64,000 nt of DNA from Kribbella sp. VKM Ac-2569 (GTDB lineage: Bacteria; Actinomycetota; Actinomycetes; Propionibacteriales; Kribbellaceae). The DNA lies in assembly GCF_004216905.1 (NCBI RefSeq), contig NZ_SGXJ01000001.1, positions 2,480,001 to 2,544,000 of the forward strand, written 5' to 3'. A program made the position numbers and the translations under genes. Positions 35,401-43,339 of the stretch are shown here, one piece after another. Under the pieces are notes generated by a model. It saw only the letters and a program-made list of their open reading frames with translations, had not been told where the DNA came from and ran no database searches. The first letter of the stretch is position 1; every line of letters begins with the position of its first letter.

Positions 35401-35568
35401 GATGTCGCGACATTGCTCCAGGCAATAGTCGCCGGGGCTCGCGGCAACGGCTTGCGACGCCGCTTGCGGTGCCGCTTGGGTCGGCGCGGGCAGGGCCGCA
35501 AGGACAGCGGTGACAGCTGCCACGGCGAGCGTCGTACGAAGGCGGGTTCGGGGTGCGGGGCGGGGCAC
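32404..35568 (-). CDS. Secreted penicillin-acylase-family Ntn hydrolase with C-terminal CBM32
   Basis: A 1054-aa exported enzyme. GTG 35568 has GAGGAGG 6 nt upstream and is followed by a signal peptide ending TQA. The acylase part carries the self-processing site with S396 (GMSNALLVSG) as the future N-terminal nucleophile, plus TRSYG-like KNRSTYGNEA and GYTFNWFYTDKNSIAYFNSG of the beta chain. Residues about 920-1054 form an F5/8 type C (CBM32) domain. Relatives hydrolyse penicillins, acyl-homoserine lactones or acylated lipopeptides. The stop codon lies inside the right end of the TnpB element, so the last residues may have been altered by the insertion. Confidence 0.87.
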   Translation of the reverse strand: MPRPAPRTRLRTTLAVAAVTAVLAALPAPTQAAPQAASQAVAASPGDYCLEQCRDILPPGQNGNATFTDLLAFKALGVRPAHFSDTVKPYQDLVWNSQGITDAGLAPYYDDSSFGVKPDDVASTVKPRSDVTIVRDKSRGLPHITGTTRLGTMFGAGYAGAQDRLFVMDVFRHLGRGQLTPFAGGAAANREFEREFWRTAPYTEADLQRQFDDADELYGADGVKMQQDIQAWVDGVNHYIDTVGIAYPGEYVALGLDWPTPHWKVTDVVATAAVVAGIFGTGGGAEVTSALALLEAQAKYGVAQGTKVWESFRSQNDPEASTTVHNGATFPYGTTVPNPAGRALPDRGSVTPEPEVIDQTANKTAIAKPAPKGAESLRGLFDGGLFPEGFGKKGMSNALLVSGAHTQSGNPIAVYGPQTGYFAPQLLLRQELQGPGVSSRGIAFAGLNFYTLIGRGPDYSWSATSAGQDITDTFAVPLCEPNGGTPTKTSQYYVFRGQCVPIERLERHNAWYSSLGSSEPAGSYTLVALRTKYGIVTHRGTVGGKPVLFTKNRSTYGNEAGSALGFMQFNDPDKIHSAADFQKAATNIGYTFNWFYTDKNSIAYFNSGDNPVRAADADPNLPTWSSYEWQGWNPATNRATYTPPAQHPQVVNQDYLTSWNNKQAPGFSASDGQWGYNAVYRSQPLDDRIKAVIDNGQKFTRGKLVEAMEDAATVDLRGDQVLPYLLRVLKSAPITDPAVADAVAKLSAWEQAGAHRKSPNASSKTYDNADAIRILDAWWPLLVPAEFKDLGPDLYGALVANLKIDERPSAQGSAFQSGWWGFVQRDLRKVLGDPVQASQPVTYCGGGALAACRSVLTETLLAATKVPASTTYPASADCAAGDQFCADQIAHNPMGGITQDRIAWVNRPTYQQVVEFPAKRGDDVSNLAAGKTATASSYEKGWYNSPPAQAVDGKLDTRWASDWSDPQWLKVDLGNEQTVSRVVLRWEAAYAKSYRVEVSRDGSTWQQVYATTAGDGGVDVVRFGAVPARYVRVTGTQRATSYGYSLYELQVFRC

Positions 35569-35686
35569 GGTTCCCTCCTCAGGTCGGTAAAAGTGAGAAT
35601 GACTCACGAGTAGCTTCGGGTCAAGATCTTGACTGCTCTCAGACTCTCGCCAATTGCAGTCCGTCACCACTACGCTCAGCAACACC

Positions 35687-36775
35687 ATGAGCATCCACGA
35701 TCGTTATCGGTTGAGTGTGGTGATCAACGCCAAGGGGACGTACACCCCGCTGGGGGTGTCGAGGAGCTCCGACGGGGTGGCGGCGGCCGTCGCACAGGCA
35801 CTGCCTGAGTTCTTCGTGATGGACGAGCTCGGCGACCGCGCCAGCGAAGCCATCGCACAAGTGACCGGCGCCCAGGCGGGCGCCGTCGTGCACTGCACCG
35901 CGGCCGGAATCACGCTCGCCGTCGCGGCCACCATGACCGGCGGCGACCCCCGACGTACGGCGGCGTTGCCGGACGCAACGGACATGCACAACCGCGTCGT
36001 CCTGCCGGCCTGCCACGTGGTCGACTACGGGCATTCCAACCTGCAGGGCATCCGGCTGGCCGGTGCACAGGTGGACCTGGCCGGCGACGAGGACCGTTGC
36101 ACGATCGCCGATCTGGAGGCCGAGCTCGACGGGCCCGACATCGCCTGCCTGATGCTGGTCTCGTCGCGGTTGACGGCGGGCGAGCCGATCGACCTGGTGG
36201 CCGCGATACGGGCCGCGCACCGTCGCGGCGTACCGGCGATCATCGACGGGGCGGCGCAGTTCCCGCGGATCGCGGACCTGCTCGCGACCGGCGCGGATCT
36301 AGTGCTGGTGAGCGGGCAGAAGTACCTCGGCTCGCCGACCGCTGGGATGGCGGCCGGGAGCTGGGCGCTGGTGCAGGCGCTGCGGGCGCAGGAGAAGGGC
36401 ATCGGGCGGGTGATGAAGCCGACGAAGGAGGCGATCGTCGGCGTCCTCGCGGCGCTCGAGGAGTGGCAGGCCTTCGACCGGGTGAAGTGGGAGGCGGACG
36501 AGCTCGCCAAGGTGGATGCGTTCGTCGCCGCGGTCGCGCGGATCCCCGGCGTCACGGCCGAGGTGGTCCCGGACCCGACCGGCCTGCAGGTGTCGCGGGT
36601 CCTGCTGAAGGTCGGCGACGCCAAACGGGTCGCCACCGAACTCGAAGCCGGCACACCACCCATCTACGTGATGACCGACCGCATGGCCGAGAACGAGCTG
36701 ATGCTGGAGCTGATCCCGCTCGACTCCGACGAGATCGCGACCGTCCTCGCCCGACTGTGGGCTGTCCTGACATGA
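35687..36775 (+). CDS. SelA-like PLP-dependent enzyme (aminotransferase fold type I)
   Basis: A 362-aa protein of the selenocysteine synthase/D-glucosaminate-6-phosphate ammonia-lyase-like group. It opens with INAKGTYTPLGVSRSSDGVAAAV, a hallmark of this branch. The PLP-binding Lys is K212 in SGQKYLGSPTAG, and the Asp that contacts the PLP nitrogen is in IIDGAAQFPRI. No selenoprotein genes are nearby, so a beta-elimination or lyase reaction on an amino acid or amino-sugar is more likely than selenocysteine synthesis. The start is ATG 35687; the frame is open 11 codons further upstream. Confidence 0.8.
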   Translation: MSIHDRYRLSVVINAKGTYTPLGVSRSSDGVAAAVAQALPEFFVMDELGDRASEAIAQVTGAQAGAVVHCTAAGITLAVAATMTGGDPRRTAALPDATDMHNRVVLPACHVVDYGHSNLQGIRLAGAQVDLAGDEDRCTIADLEAELDGPDIACLMLVSSRLTAGEPIDLVAAIRAAHRRGVPAIIDGAAQFPRIADLLATGADLVLVSGQKYLGSPTAGMAAGSWALVQALRAQEKGIGRVMKPTKEAIVGVLAALEEWQAFDRVKWEADELAKVDAFVAAVARIPGVTAEVVPDPTGLQVSRVLLKVGDAKRVATELEAGTPPIYVMTDRMAENELMLELIPLDSDEIATVLARLWAVLT

Positions 36776-36777
36776 GT

Positions 36778-36817
36778 AGGCCCTGATCCCCCTTGTTTTG
36801 CAGGGGAATCAGGGCCT
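36778..36817. terminator. Bidirectional terminator between convergent genes
   Basis: Arms AGGCCCTGATCCCC (36778-36791) and GGGGAATCAGGGCCT (36803-36817) form a 14-bp stem with one bulged A and an 11-nt loop containing TTGTTTTG. It lies 3 bp after the SelA-like stop and 7 bp from the helicase stop, so it can end both transcripts. Confidence 0.85.
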
Positions 36818-36823
36818 GTCAAC

Positions 36824-38989
36824 TCAGTGCTGGTAGGACTTTCCGTCGGTACGACGGCCGCCGTTGCCACTGCGACGCGGGCCGTTGCCGCCCCGGCTGT
36901 CGTGGCCGCGACCCGGACGGGTGCTGCCGAAGCGCTTGCCACCGCCCTTGTTGAAGCGCTGCGGCTTCGGGGCCGGAAGCTTCACCGGGTAGCCGGACGG
37001 CTTGGTGCCGCCGGTCAGCTCGGTGACCAGCTCGTCGCCCGGACGGGCCCGAACCGGATCGGCCTTGACGCCGGCGGACTCGGCCATCCGGATCATCCCG
37101 CGGCGCTGGTGCGGCAGAAGCAGGGTGACGACGGCGCCCTTGCCACCGGCACGCGCCGTACGACCGGCGCGGTGCAGGTAGTCCTTGTGCTCGGCCGGCG
37201 GGTCAGCCTGGACGACCAGGCCGACGTCGTCGACGTGAATGCCGCGAGCCGCGACATCCGTTGCCACGAGCACCGGAACCGAACCGTCCTTGAACTGGTC
37301 CAGCGTCCGGTTCCGCATGCCCTGGGTGAGGCCGCCGTGCAGAGCCGCGGCCATCACGCCACGGTCCCGCAGCTGCGTCGCGATGCGGTCGGCACCCAGC
37401 TTGGTGCGGACGAACACGATGGTCCGGCCGTCCCGGCTGGCCAGCTCGGCCGTCAGCGACTGCTTGTGCGCCGGCTCGATCACCAGCAGGTGGTGCTCCA
37501 TCGTGCTGACCGAGGCCTGTCCCGACTCGGTCGAGTGCTGCACCGGGTCCTTCAGGTAGGTACGGACGATCTTGTCGACGTCGTTGTCCAGCGTCGCCGA
37601 GAACAGCAGGCGCTGACCTTCCGGCGGCGTCATGTCGAGCAGCGTGGTGACGGCCGGCATGAAGCCCATGTCGCACATGTGGTCGGCCTCGTCCAGCACC
37701 GCAACCTCCACGGCGCCGAGGTCGGCCGCACCCTGCTCGCACAGGTCGATCAGGCGGCCAGGAGTCGCGATCAGCAGGTCGACGCCACGACGGAGCGCGT
37801 CGATCTGCTTCGGGTACGGGAGACCGCCGGCGATCAGCTTCAGCGACACGTTCATCACGTGCGCGAGCGGCTCGAGGGCGTCGTGCACCTGCATCGCGAG
37901 CTCACGGGTCGGCACCAGGATCATGCCGCGCGGGCGGCGCGACTCGGTGTGACCGCCGGACAACCGCATCAGCGTCGGGAGACCGAAGCCGAGCGTCTTG
38001 CCGGAGCCGGTCTGACCGCGGCCGAGCACGTCCTTGCCGGCCAGCGCGTCCGGGATGGTCGCGGCCTGGATCGGGAACGGCGCGGTGATGCCGTCCCGGG
38101 CCAGCCGCTGCACGAGCCGCGGCGCGAGGCCGAGCGCGGCAAACTGGTTGTCTTCAGCAACAGTACCGAGATCCACCGGCTGTTCCGCCTGCTCACTCCG
38201 CCGGTTGTCCCGGTTGTTCACCCGTTCGTCCCTCCGAAAACTCTTGTCGTCCCGCTCGAACCGCGGGCGGTCATTGGTGTACTGCGGACGCTCGTCGCGG
38301 TTGAACCGCGGTCGCTCGTCCCGGTTGTACTGCGGCCGGTCGTCGCGGTTGAACCGCGGCCGCTCGGTCCGCTCGCCCTGCGAACGGTCGTCACGCCGGT
38401 ACGACGAACGGTCGTCCCGGTTGTACGACGGACGCTCGTCGCGGTTGCCCTGCGGACGGTCGTCCCGGTTGAAACGCGACCGGTCGTCACGGTTGTAGGA
38501 CGGACGCTCGTCGCGGTTGTACGACGGGCGGTCGCCACGGTTGTTCGACGAACGGTCGTCGCGATTGCCCTGCGTGCGGTCGTCCCGGTTGAAACGCGAC
38601 CGGTCGTCGCGGTTGTACGACGGGCGGTCGCCACGGTTGTTCGACGAACGATCGTCGCGGTTGTACTGCGGACGGTCGTCGCGGTTGTAGCTCGGGCGGT
38701 TGTCCCGGGCGCGGTCGTCGCGGTTGTTGCGCGCGGCGGGCCGGTCGTCGCGGTTGTACGACCGGTCGTTCCGCTCGTCGCGGTTACGGTCGGTCGAGCG
38801 CTGGCCGCGGTCGGAGCGCGCCTGCTCGGAGCGGTACCCCTTGACCGGCGTGCTGTCCGTACGAGGTGCGACATAGGTCGGGTCCGCCGCGAGGCGTTCA
38901 CCGTACGACTGGTTCTGGTGTTTCTTGTGCCGTGGCTTCTTGATCCGCCCGTCGGCGGACTCGGGGTCGTGCTGGTGGTGCTGGGTCAC
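36824..38989 (-). CDS. DEAD-box RNA helicase with arginine/aspartate-rich repeat N-terminus
   Basis: A 721-aa helicase. Residues about 70-260 are a low-complexity tail built of about 30 degenerate units such as YNRDDR and FNRDER. The helicase core starts near residue 275 with the Q motif and has Walker A GQTGSGKT, D433-E-A-D436, SAT, the GRTARAG motif VI and two RecA lobes. A C-terminal basic G/R-rich tail (GGNGPRRSGNGGRRTDGKSYQH) probably binds RNA. The usual DEAD-box protein has a tail at only one end; here both ends are disordered and charged, a pattern linked to condensate formation in RNA helicases. It likely remodels mRNA or ribosomal RNA in the cold or under stress. Confidence 0.93.
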   Translation of the reverse strand: MTQHHQHDPESADGRIKKPRHKKHQNQSYGERLAADPTYVAPRTDSTPVKGYRSEQARSDRGQRSTDRNRDERNDRSYNRDDRPAARNNRDDRARDNRPSYNRDDRPQYNRDDRSSNNRGDRPSYNRDDRSRFNRDDRTQGNRDDRSSNNRGDRPSYNRDERPSYNRDDRSRFNRDDRPQGNRDERPSYNRDDRSSYRRDDRSQGERTERPRFNRDDRPQYNRDERPRFNRDERPQYTNDRPRFERDDKSFRRDERVNNRDNRRSEQAEQPVDLGTVAEDNQFAALGLAPRLVQRLARDGITAPFPIQAATIPDALAGKDVLGRGQTGSGKTLGFGLPTLMRLSGGHTESRRPRGMILVPTRELAMQVHDALEPLAHVMNVSLKLIAGGLPYPKQIDALRRGVDLLIATPGRLIDLCEQGAADLGAVEVAVLDEADHMCDMGFMPAVTTLLDMTPPEGQRLLFSATLDNDVDKIVRTYLKDPVQHSTESGQASVSTMEHHLLVIEPAHKQSLTAELASRDGRTIVFVRTKLGADRIATQLRDRGVMAAALHGGLTQGMRNRTLDQFKDGSVPVLVATDVAARGIHVDDVGLVVQADPPAEHKDYLHRAGRTARAGGKGAVVTLLLPHQRRGMIRMAESAGVKADPVRARPGDELVTELTGGTKPSGYPVKLPAPKPQRFNKGGGKRFGSTRPGRGHDSRGGNGPRRSGNGGRRTDGKSYQH
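38225..38775 (-). repeat. Degenerate in-frame tandem repeat coding for NRDDR-type units
   Basis: The DNA is made of 18-, 21- and 24-nt units sharing (C)GGTCGTCGCGGTTG on the plus strand, each coding for a variant of Y/F-N-R-D-D/E-R. Longer blocks of about 100 bp recur (38461-38560 against 38581-38660), which suggests expansion by slippage or unequal crossover. Confidence 0.85.
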
Positions 38990-39351
38990 GCAAACTCTCT
39001 CTCGGATTCACGGACGAATTGCCGGATCGCAGCCGCACGGGAGCGCCGGTCACGAACATGACCGGACAACAACGTGCTCAGCAGGAGACGGGCATCGACC
39101 TGCGGGTGCTATCGCGTTGCACCCATGTCGCCGGACTTTCAGCGGATGCCGAAACCGACGGGTCGGAGCGCCTGGAACATCTCTGGTGACGCGACGCGCG
39201 CACCGACACCCCAAAAGTATAACCGATCGTGACCGTTCCCCCGACCACGCACCCGACCCTGCACCCGACCGCCAGACCACCCACCCGACTGGTCTTTCCC
39301 CGCACTTCAAGCATGGTTGAGTTTTTGGGACGGGGTTCTAGGGTGGCGGGT
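38990..39351. promoter_or_regulatory. Long helicase leader and divergent promoter region to soxR
   Basis: No gene is seen in these 362 bp. On the minus strand a good -10 box TATACT (39221-39216) without a strong -35 would place the helicase transcription start near 39208 and give a leader of about 215 nt, long for this genome and typical of cold-regulated DEAD-box genes. On the plus strand, TCAA-N6-TTGA (39307-39320), about 30 bp before the soxR start, could be a SoxR-type dyad overlapping a TTGAGT -35-like box. Confidence 0.45.
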
Positions 39352-39828
39352 ATGGGTGAGGAGAACGTCCCCAGCAAGGAGCATTGGCTCTCGATCGGGG
39401 AGATCGCGCATCGGTCCGGGGTGGCGGCCTCGGCGTTGCGCTTCTACGAGGACCAGGGCCTGATCGCGTCCCGGCGTACGGCCGGTAATCAGCGGCAGTA
39501 CCAGCGCAGCACGCTGCGGCGGATCGCGTTCGTGCAGGCGGCGCAGCGGGTCGGTCTCGCGCTCGCGGAGATCAAGCAGGCGCTGGACTCGCTTCCTGAG
39601 GACCGTACGCCGACGCGCGCCGACTGGAGCAAGCTGTCGAAGACCTGGCGCAGCCGCCTCGACGAGCGCATCGAGGAGCTCGAACGCCTCCGCGACGACC
39701 TCGACTCCTGCATCGGCTGCGGCTGCCTCAGCCTCCAGCGCTGCAACCTCTACAACAAGGAGGACCGCCTCTCCGACCGAGGTCCCGGCGCCCGCCTCCT
39801 CAACGTAGGCATCCCCGGCGAGGCATAG
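39352..39828 (+). CDS. soxR: SoxR, redox-sensing MerR-family regulator
   Basis: A 158-aa MerR-type activator. The winged HTH (about 13-80: LSIGEIAHRSGVAASALRFYEDQGLI) is followed by a dimerisation helix, and the C-terminal cluster C120-x2-C123-x-C125-x5-C131 binds the [2Fe-2S] centre. The spacing is identical to SoxR of enteric bacteria. In actinobacteria SoxR is oxidised by redox-active compounds such as quinone antibiotics, and it activates transporter and oxidoreductase genes, usually without SoxS. Start ATG 39352. The immediate targets are not clear from the neighbours. Confidence 0.93.
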   Translation: MGEENVPSKEHWLSIGEIAHRSGVAASALRFYEDQGLIASRRTAGNQRQYQRSTLRRIAFVQAAQRVGLALAEIKQALDSLPEDRTPTRADWSKLSKTWRSRLDERIEELERLRDDLDSCIGCGCLSLQRCNLYNKEDRLSDRGPGARLLNVGIPGEA

Positions 39829-39831
39829 GCG

Positions 39832-40416
39832 CTAGGAAAGTAGGCCGCGCTCCACCACTTCGACGAGGAGCTCGGCCGCCACAGCGGCGTCGTACGCCGG
39901 ATCGGCGAGCGACTCCGCCACGATCGCGTCGATGCCGCCACCGATCAGCAACGCAGCGGACCGCGCATCCACCTCACCCGTCAACCCACGGGCAACGCGC
40001 GCCGCGGACACCAGCTCCGCGACCACCGACCACCGCTCCTTCGAGTCGGTCAGCGACGCACCCGAGGTGATCGCCTCGATGAGCATCCGCACATGCCGCG
40101 GCCGCTCCAGAAGGTGCCCAACCATCGACCGGATGTACGCCGCCGGACCGCTGGCCGGCCCCGCCGCTTCAACGGCCGCGGCGACCGTCGCCACCACCCC
40201 GGACAGGACGTGCTCGTGCGCGGCCTCGACCAGCGCCTGCTTCGACGGGAAGTGATACAGCACTCCCGCCTTCGTGATCCCGGCACTCTCCGCGATCCGC
40301 CCGAGTGACGCCGCGGCGTACCCACGCTCAGCAACCAGCTCGATCGTGACGTCGACCAACTGCGCCCGGCGAGCCTCCTCGGTGAACGTCAGGTTCCGGC
40401 CACGCGCTGAAGGCAT
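39832..40416 (-). CDS. TetR-family regulator
   Basis: A 194-aa repressor: HTH at about 18-62 (VDVTIELVAERGYAAASLGRIAESAGITKAGVLYHFPSKQALVEAA, with the Y-H-F-x-S-K signature) and a TetR_C_6-like ligand domain. It is divergent from the hydrolase gene; the 53-bp gap holds two copies of a 15-bp operator-like dyad, so it most likely controls that hydrolase and itself. Its stop lies 4 bp from the soxR stop. Inducer unknown. Confidence 0.87.
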   Translation of the reverse strand: MPSARGRNLTFTEEARRAQLVDVTIELVAERGYAAASLGRIAESAGITKAGVLYHFPSKQALVEAAHEHVLSGVVATVAAAVEAAGPASGPAAYIRSMVGHLLERPRHVRMLIEAITSGASLTDSKERWSVVAELVSAARVARGLTGEVDARSAALLIGGGIDAIVAESLADPAYDAAVAAELLVEVVERGLLS

Positions 40417-40425
40417 GCCCTCAAC

Positions 40426-40460
40426 CTACCGTATGGTTAGATCACCTACCAATCGGTTAG
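40426..40460. promoter_or_regulatory. Two tandem TetR operators
   Basis: CTACCGTATGGTTAG (40426-40440) and CTACCAATCGGTTAG (40446-40460) are imperfect palindromes (CTA(A)CC...GGTTAG), spaced exactly 20 bp start to start, two helical turns. They fill the gap between the tetR and hydrolase starts, so a bound dimer pair would block both promoters. Confidence 0.75.
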
Positions 40461-40469
40461 GAGAGTTCG

Positions 40470-41357
40470 ATGCCCGACAATCTCGGTCGCTGGAACAGCA
40501 CGGCCGGCTACGAGAACTACCGCTCCAAGTACGACGCCGCGATGCAGGACCTGCCCACCCCGACCGCGGCCCACGACATCCAGACGGACTACGGCGTCGT
40601 CCGCGTCTACCAGTACGCCGGCGCCCAGGGCGGCCTGCATCCACTCGTACTACTGCCCGGCACCTCGTCCGGAACGCCGGTCTGGGCCGACAACCTGAAG
40701 TCGTTGCTCGCGATCACCGACGTCTATGCGATCGACCTGCTCGGCGAGCCCGGGATGAGCATCCAGAGCAAACCGATCACCTCCGACGAGGACAAGGCGG
40801 CCTGGCTCGACCAGACCCTGGCGGCTCTACCGGAGCAGCGGTTCAACCTGCTCGGACTCTCGATCGGCGGCTGGAGCGCGATGAATCTAGCCGTACGCCG
40901 GCCGGACCGGATTGCCACGGTCACCACCTTGGACGCGCCCTTCGTGTACGACGGCCTGCCGCTGAAGACCGTCGTTCGGTCGATCTCGGCCACGATCAAG
41001 TGGCTGCCGCGGTCCTGGCGGGACAGCTTCAACTCCTACACCGCAGGCGGCGCCCCGGTGGAGCACGTCCCGGTCGCCGACATGATCGAGGCCGGCATGA
41101 AGAACTACACGATCAAGCAGCCACCTCCGCACCGCATCACCGAGTCACAGCTGGCCGCGCTGCCGATGCCGGTCCTCGCGATCATCGCCGGGCGCTCGGT
41201 GATGCACGATCCGGCGAAGGCCCGCAGTACGGCGGAACGCGCGCTCCGGACGGAGACCATCGTGCTCTATCCGGACGCGTCGCACGCGGTCAACGGCGAG
41301 TACCCCGACCGGATCGCCGATGATCTGCGGACGTTCCTCGCGGCGCACGACCGCTGA
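40470..41357 (+). CDS. Alpha/beta-fold hydrolase under TetR control
   Basis: A 295-aa cytosolic protein with the alpha/beta-hydrolase core: LLPGTSSGTPVW (oxyanion region), nucleophile elbow G-L-S131-I-G-G-W, an acidic residue in IAGRSVMHDPAK, and the late His in YPDASHAVN. The ATG is preceded by AGGAGAG. The location beside its own regulator suggests that the substrate (an ester, lactone or epoxide-like compound) or its product is the inducer. The exact reaction is not fixed by sequence. Confidence 0.85.
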   Translation: MPDNLGRWNSTAGYENYRSKYDAAMQDLPTPTAAHDIQTDYGVVRVYQYAGAQGGLHPLVLLPGTSSGTPVWADNLKSLLAITDVYAIDLLGEPGMSIQSKPITSDEDKAAWLDQTLAALPEQRFNLLGLSIGGWSAMNLAVRRPDRIATVTTLDAPFVYDGLPLKTVVRSISATIKWLPRSWRDSFNSYTAGGAPVEHVPVADMIEAGMKNYTIKQPPPHRITESQLAALPMPVLAIIAGRSVMHDPAKARSTAERALRTETIVLYPDASHAVNGEYPDRIADDLRTFLAAHDR

Positions 41358-41528
41358 ACCCATAACCCGGTCGCTATGTCCGGCATAGAACGGGCCGCGG
41401 GATTCGCGGGTTAACCCGAGGGTTTTGCGGGAAGCGATGCGGAAGATCGGGAGTCTTGGGAGCATCCGATGGTGGCGATCGGTAATCCGCCCGTCGCTAT
41501 CCGCCACCGATTCGGAGTGAGGCCCTCC

Positions 41529-42212
41529 ATGTCGCATCGCCGTATCCTCTCCAGCCTCGCGGGGCTCGCCGCCGCCGCGCTGGCCGTACCCGCGCTGGCA
41601 GCGTCCCCCTCGACTGCCGCGCCCGCCGTCGACTCGCCCGTCTCCACCGCCGCCACCCGCGCGGGGTACGTCGGCTCGCCGCAGGACGAGGCCGCCACGA
41701 AGGCGTTCTACGACGCCGTGATGAAGTCCGCCCGCGCCAAGATGGCCAAGCAGGCCAAGGCCGGCCAGAAGGTCACCGCGGTCACCGTCACGTACGCCGT
41801 CGACGCACCGACGTTCGCGTCCCAGATCTCGTCCAGCACGCAGATCTGGAACTCGTCGGTCAGCAACGTGAAGCTCGTCGAGGGCAGCAGCTACGACTTC
41901 TACTACACCGAGGGCAACGACTCGCGTGGCTCGTACGCGTCGACCGACGGGCACGGGAGCGGCTACATCTTCATCGACTACGCCCAGTCGGAGCAGTACG
42001 ACAAGACCCGGATCGTCGCGCACGAGACCGGTCACGTCCTCGGCCTGCCCGACCACTACTCCGGCCCGTGCTCCGAGCTGATGTCCGGCGGCGGGCCCGG
42101 CCCGTCCTGCACGAACGCGTACCCGGACTCGACCGAACGCTCCAAGGTCAACCAGCTCTGGGCCAACGGATTCAGCGCACTCCCCGGCGCAGCGTTCCAC
42201 ACCGCTCGCTGA
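41529..42212 (+). CDS. Secreted snapalysin-type zinc metalloprotease
   Basis: A 227-aa exported protease. A signal peptide (about 1-29, ending STA/APA) and a short pro-region precede the mature domain. The zinc motif of the snapalysin (M7) family is H165-E-T-G-H169-x-x-G-x-x-D175, where Asp is the third ligand. Conserved [15 protein letters not shown] and the closing PxCxxLM / [18 protein letters not shown] stretches, with two cysteines, also fit. Snapalysins are small casein-clotting proteases of Streptomyces and kin. ATG 41529 is used; the frame is open upstream. Confidence 0.92.
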   Translation: MSHRRILSSLAGLAAAALAVPALAASPSTAAPAVDSPVSTAATRAGYVGSPQDEAATKAFYDAVMKSARAKMAKQAKAGQKVTAVTVTYAVDAPTFASQISSSTQIWNSSVSNVKLVEGSSYDFYYTEGNDSRGSYASTDGHGSGYIFIDYAQSEQYDKTRIVAHETGHVLGLPDHYSGPCSELMSGGGPGPSCTNAYPDSTERSKVNQLWANGFSALPGAAFHTAR

Positions 42213-42218
42213 CCCGAC

Positions 42219-42260
42219 CTCCGGCTCGGCTCCTCCGGCAGGGGTCGAGCCGAGCCGGAG
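42219..42260. terminator. Bidirectional terminator (14-bp perfect stem)
   Basis: CTCCGGCTCGGCTC (42219-42232) and GAGCCGAGCCGGAG (42247-42260) pair perfectly around a 14-nt loop, 7 bp after the snapalysin stop and 8 bp from the convergent lacI stop. There is no T-run, as is common in high-GC actinobacteria. Confidence 0.82.
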
Positions 42261-42267
42261 CCAACCC

Positions 42268-43296
42268 TCAGGTGTTCGTTCTGACCGGGCCGGTCGAGCC
42301 ACGTACGACGAGTTCCGGGCGGAACAGGAACTCGGTGTGCGGGGTGGCGTGACCGCGTACCTCTTCGAGGAGGGACTGGACCGCGGCCAGGCCCATCGCA
42401 TGTACGGGCTGGCGGATCGTCGTCATCGGCGGGTCGGTGAACTCCATCATCGGCGCGTCGTCGTACCCGACCACCGAGAAGTCACCGGGAACCGAGAGCC
42501 CTCGCTGACGAGCAGCGCGGATGACGCCGAGCGCCATCATGTCCGAGCCGCAGACGACCCCGGTGACCTCGGCCTCCAGCAACTGCCGGCCGGCCGCCTC
42601 GCCGCCCTCGACACCGAACATGCTCAAGGCAACCATCGGATCGAGGTCCACGTCGGACAGTCCGAGCTGCGCCTTCATCGAGGTCCGGTACCCGGCCAGC
42701 TTCCGCTGGACGACGATGAACCGCTCGGGCCCGGACGCGAAACCGATCCGTCGGTGCCCGAGGGCTACCAGATGAGTGACGGCCTGCTCCATCGCGGCGT
42801 ACTCGTCCGACGACACGAACGGCGCCTCGACAGACGGCAGCCATCCGTTCACGAAAACCACCGGCAGCCGGCGCTCGACCAGCGCCTGGTAGCGCTCGTG
42901 GTCCGCGCCGGTGTCCGCGTGCAGGCCGGAGACGAAGATGATCCCGGAGACGCCGCGCTCGAGCAGCATCTCGACGTACTCCTCCTCGGTCGCGCCGGAC
43001 GGCGACTGCGTACACAGCACCGGGGTGAATCCGCGCTGCGACAACGCCGACTCGATCACCTGCGCGAACGCCGGGAAGATCGGGTTGATCAGCTCCGGCA
43101 TCACCAGCCCGATCAACCCCGCGGACCGGCGCCGCAACCGCGACGGCCGTTCGAACCCGAGTACGTCGAGGGCAGTCAGCACCGACTGTTTCGTGTCCTC
43201 GGCGACCCCCGGCTTCCCGTTCAGCACCCGCGAGACCGTCGCCTCACTGACCCCCGCCTTGGCCGCGATGTCCGCCAGCCGTGCTCTGCTGCTCAC
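42268..43296 (-). CDS. LacI-family sugar regulator, paralogue of the one at 59.4 kb
   Basis: A 342-aa LacI/GalR repressor. The HTH domain (about 4-50: LADIAAKAGVSEATVSRVLNGKPGV) and periplasmic-binding-like effector domain are intact. Long blocks are nearly the same as in the LacI protein at 59425-60417 (GVSEATVSRVLNGKPGV, TALDVLG, NPIFPAFA, and a shared SVIGYDD/SVVGYDD), so the two are paralogues. GTG 43296 gives the usual M-SSRARLADIA start; GTG 43305 is possible. The gene is divergent from the MsiK-type ATPase gene, with the dyad GCAAGAACTTGC about 45 bp before its start. Confidence 0.88.
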   Translation of the reverse strand: MSSRARLADIAAKAGVSEATVSRVLNGKPGVAEDTKQSVLTALDVLGFERPSRLRRRSAGLIGLVMPELINPIFPAFAQVIESALSQRGFTPVLCTQSPSGATEEEYVEMLLERGVSGIIFVSGLHADTGADHERYQALVERRLPVVFVNGWLPSVEAPFVSSDEYAAMEQAVTHLVALGHRRIGFASGPERFIVVQRKLAGYRTSMKAQLGLSDVDLDPMVALSMFGVEGGEAAGRQLLEAEVTGVVCGSDMMALGVIRAARQRGLSVPGDFSVVGYDDAPMMEFTDPPMTTIRQPVHAMGLAAVQSLLEEVRGHATPHTEFLFRPELVVRGSTGPVRTNT

Positions 43297-43339
43297 GCCC
43301 GGCACTGTACCGAGGCACCGCTGACTTTTCAGCAAGATC

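Noticed and set aside
35687..36775. Genuine selenocysteine synthase SelA
   Set aside because: The protein is about 100 residues shorter than SelA and no selenium genes are nearby.
38225..38775. CRISPR-like array of short repeats
   Set aside because: Unit lengths vary (18-24 nt), units are in frame with a helicase gene and code for NRDDR repeats; there are no unique spacers.
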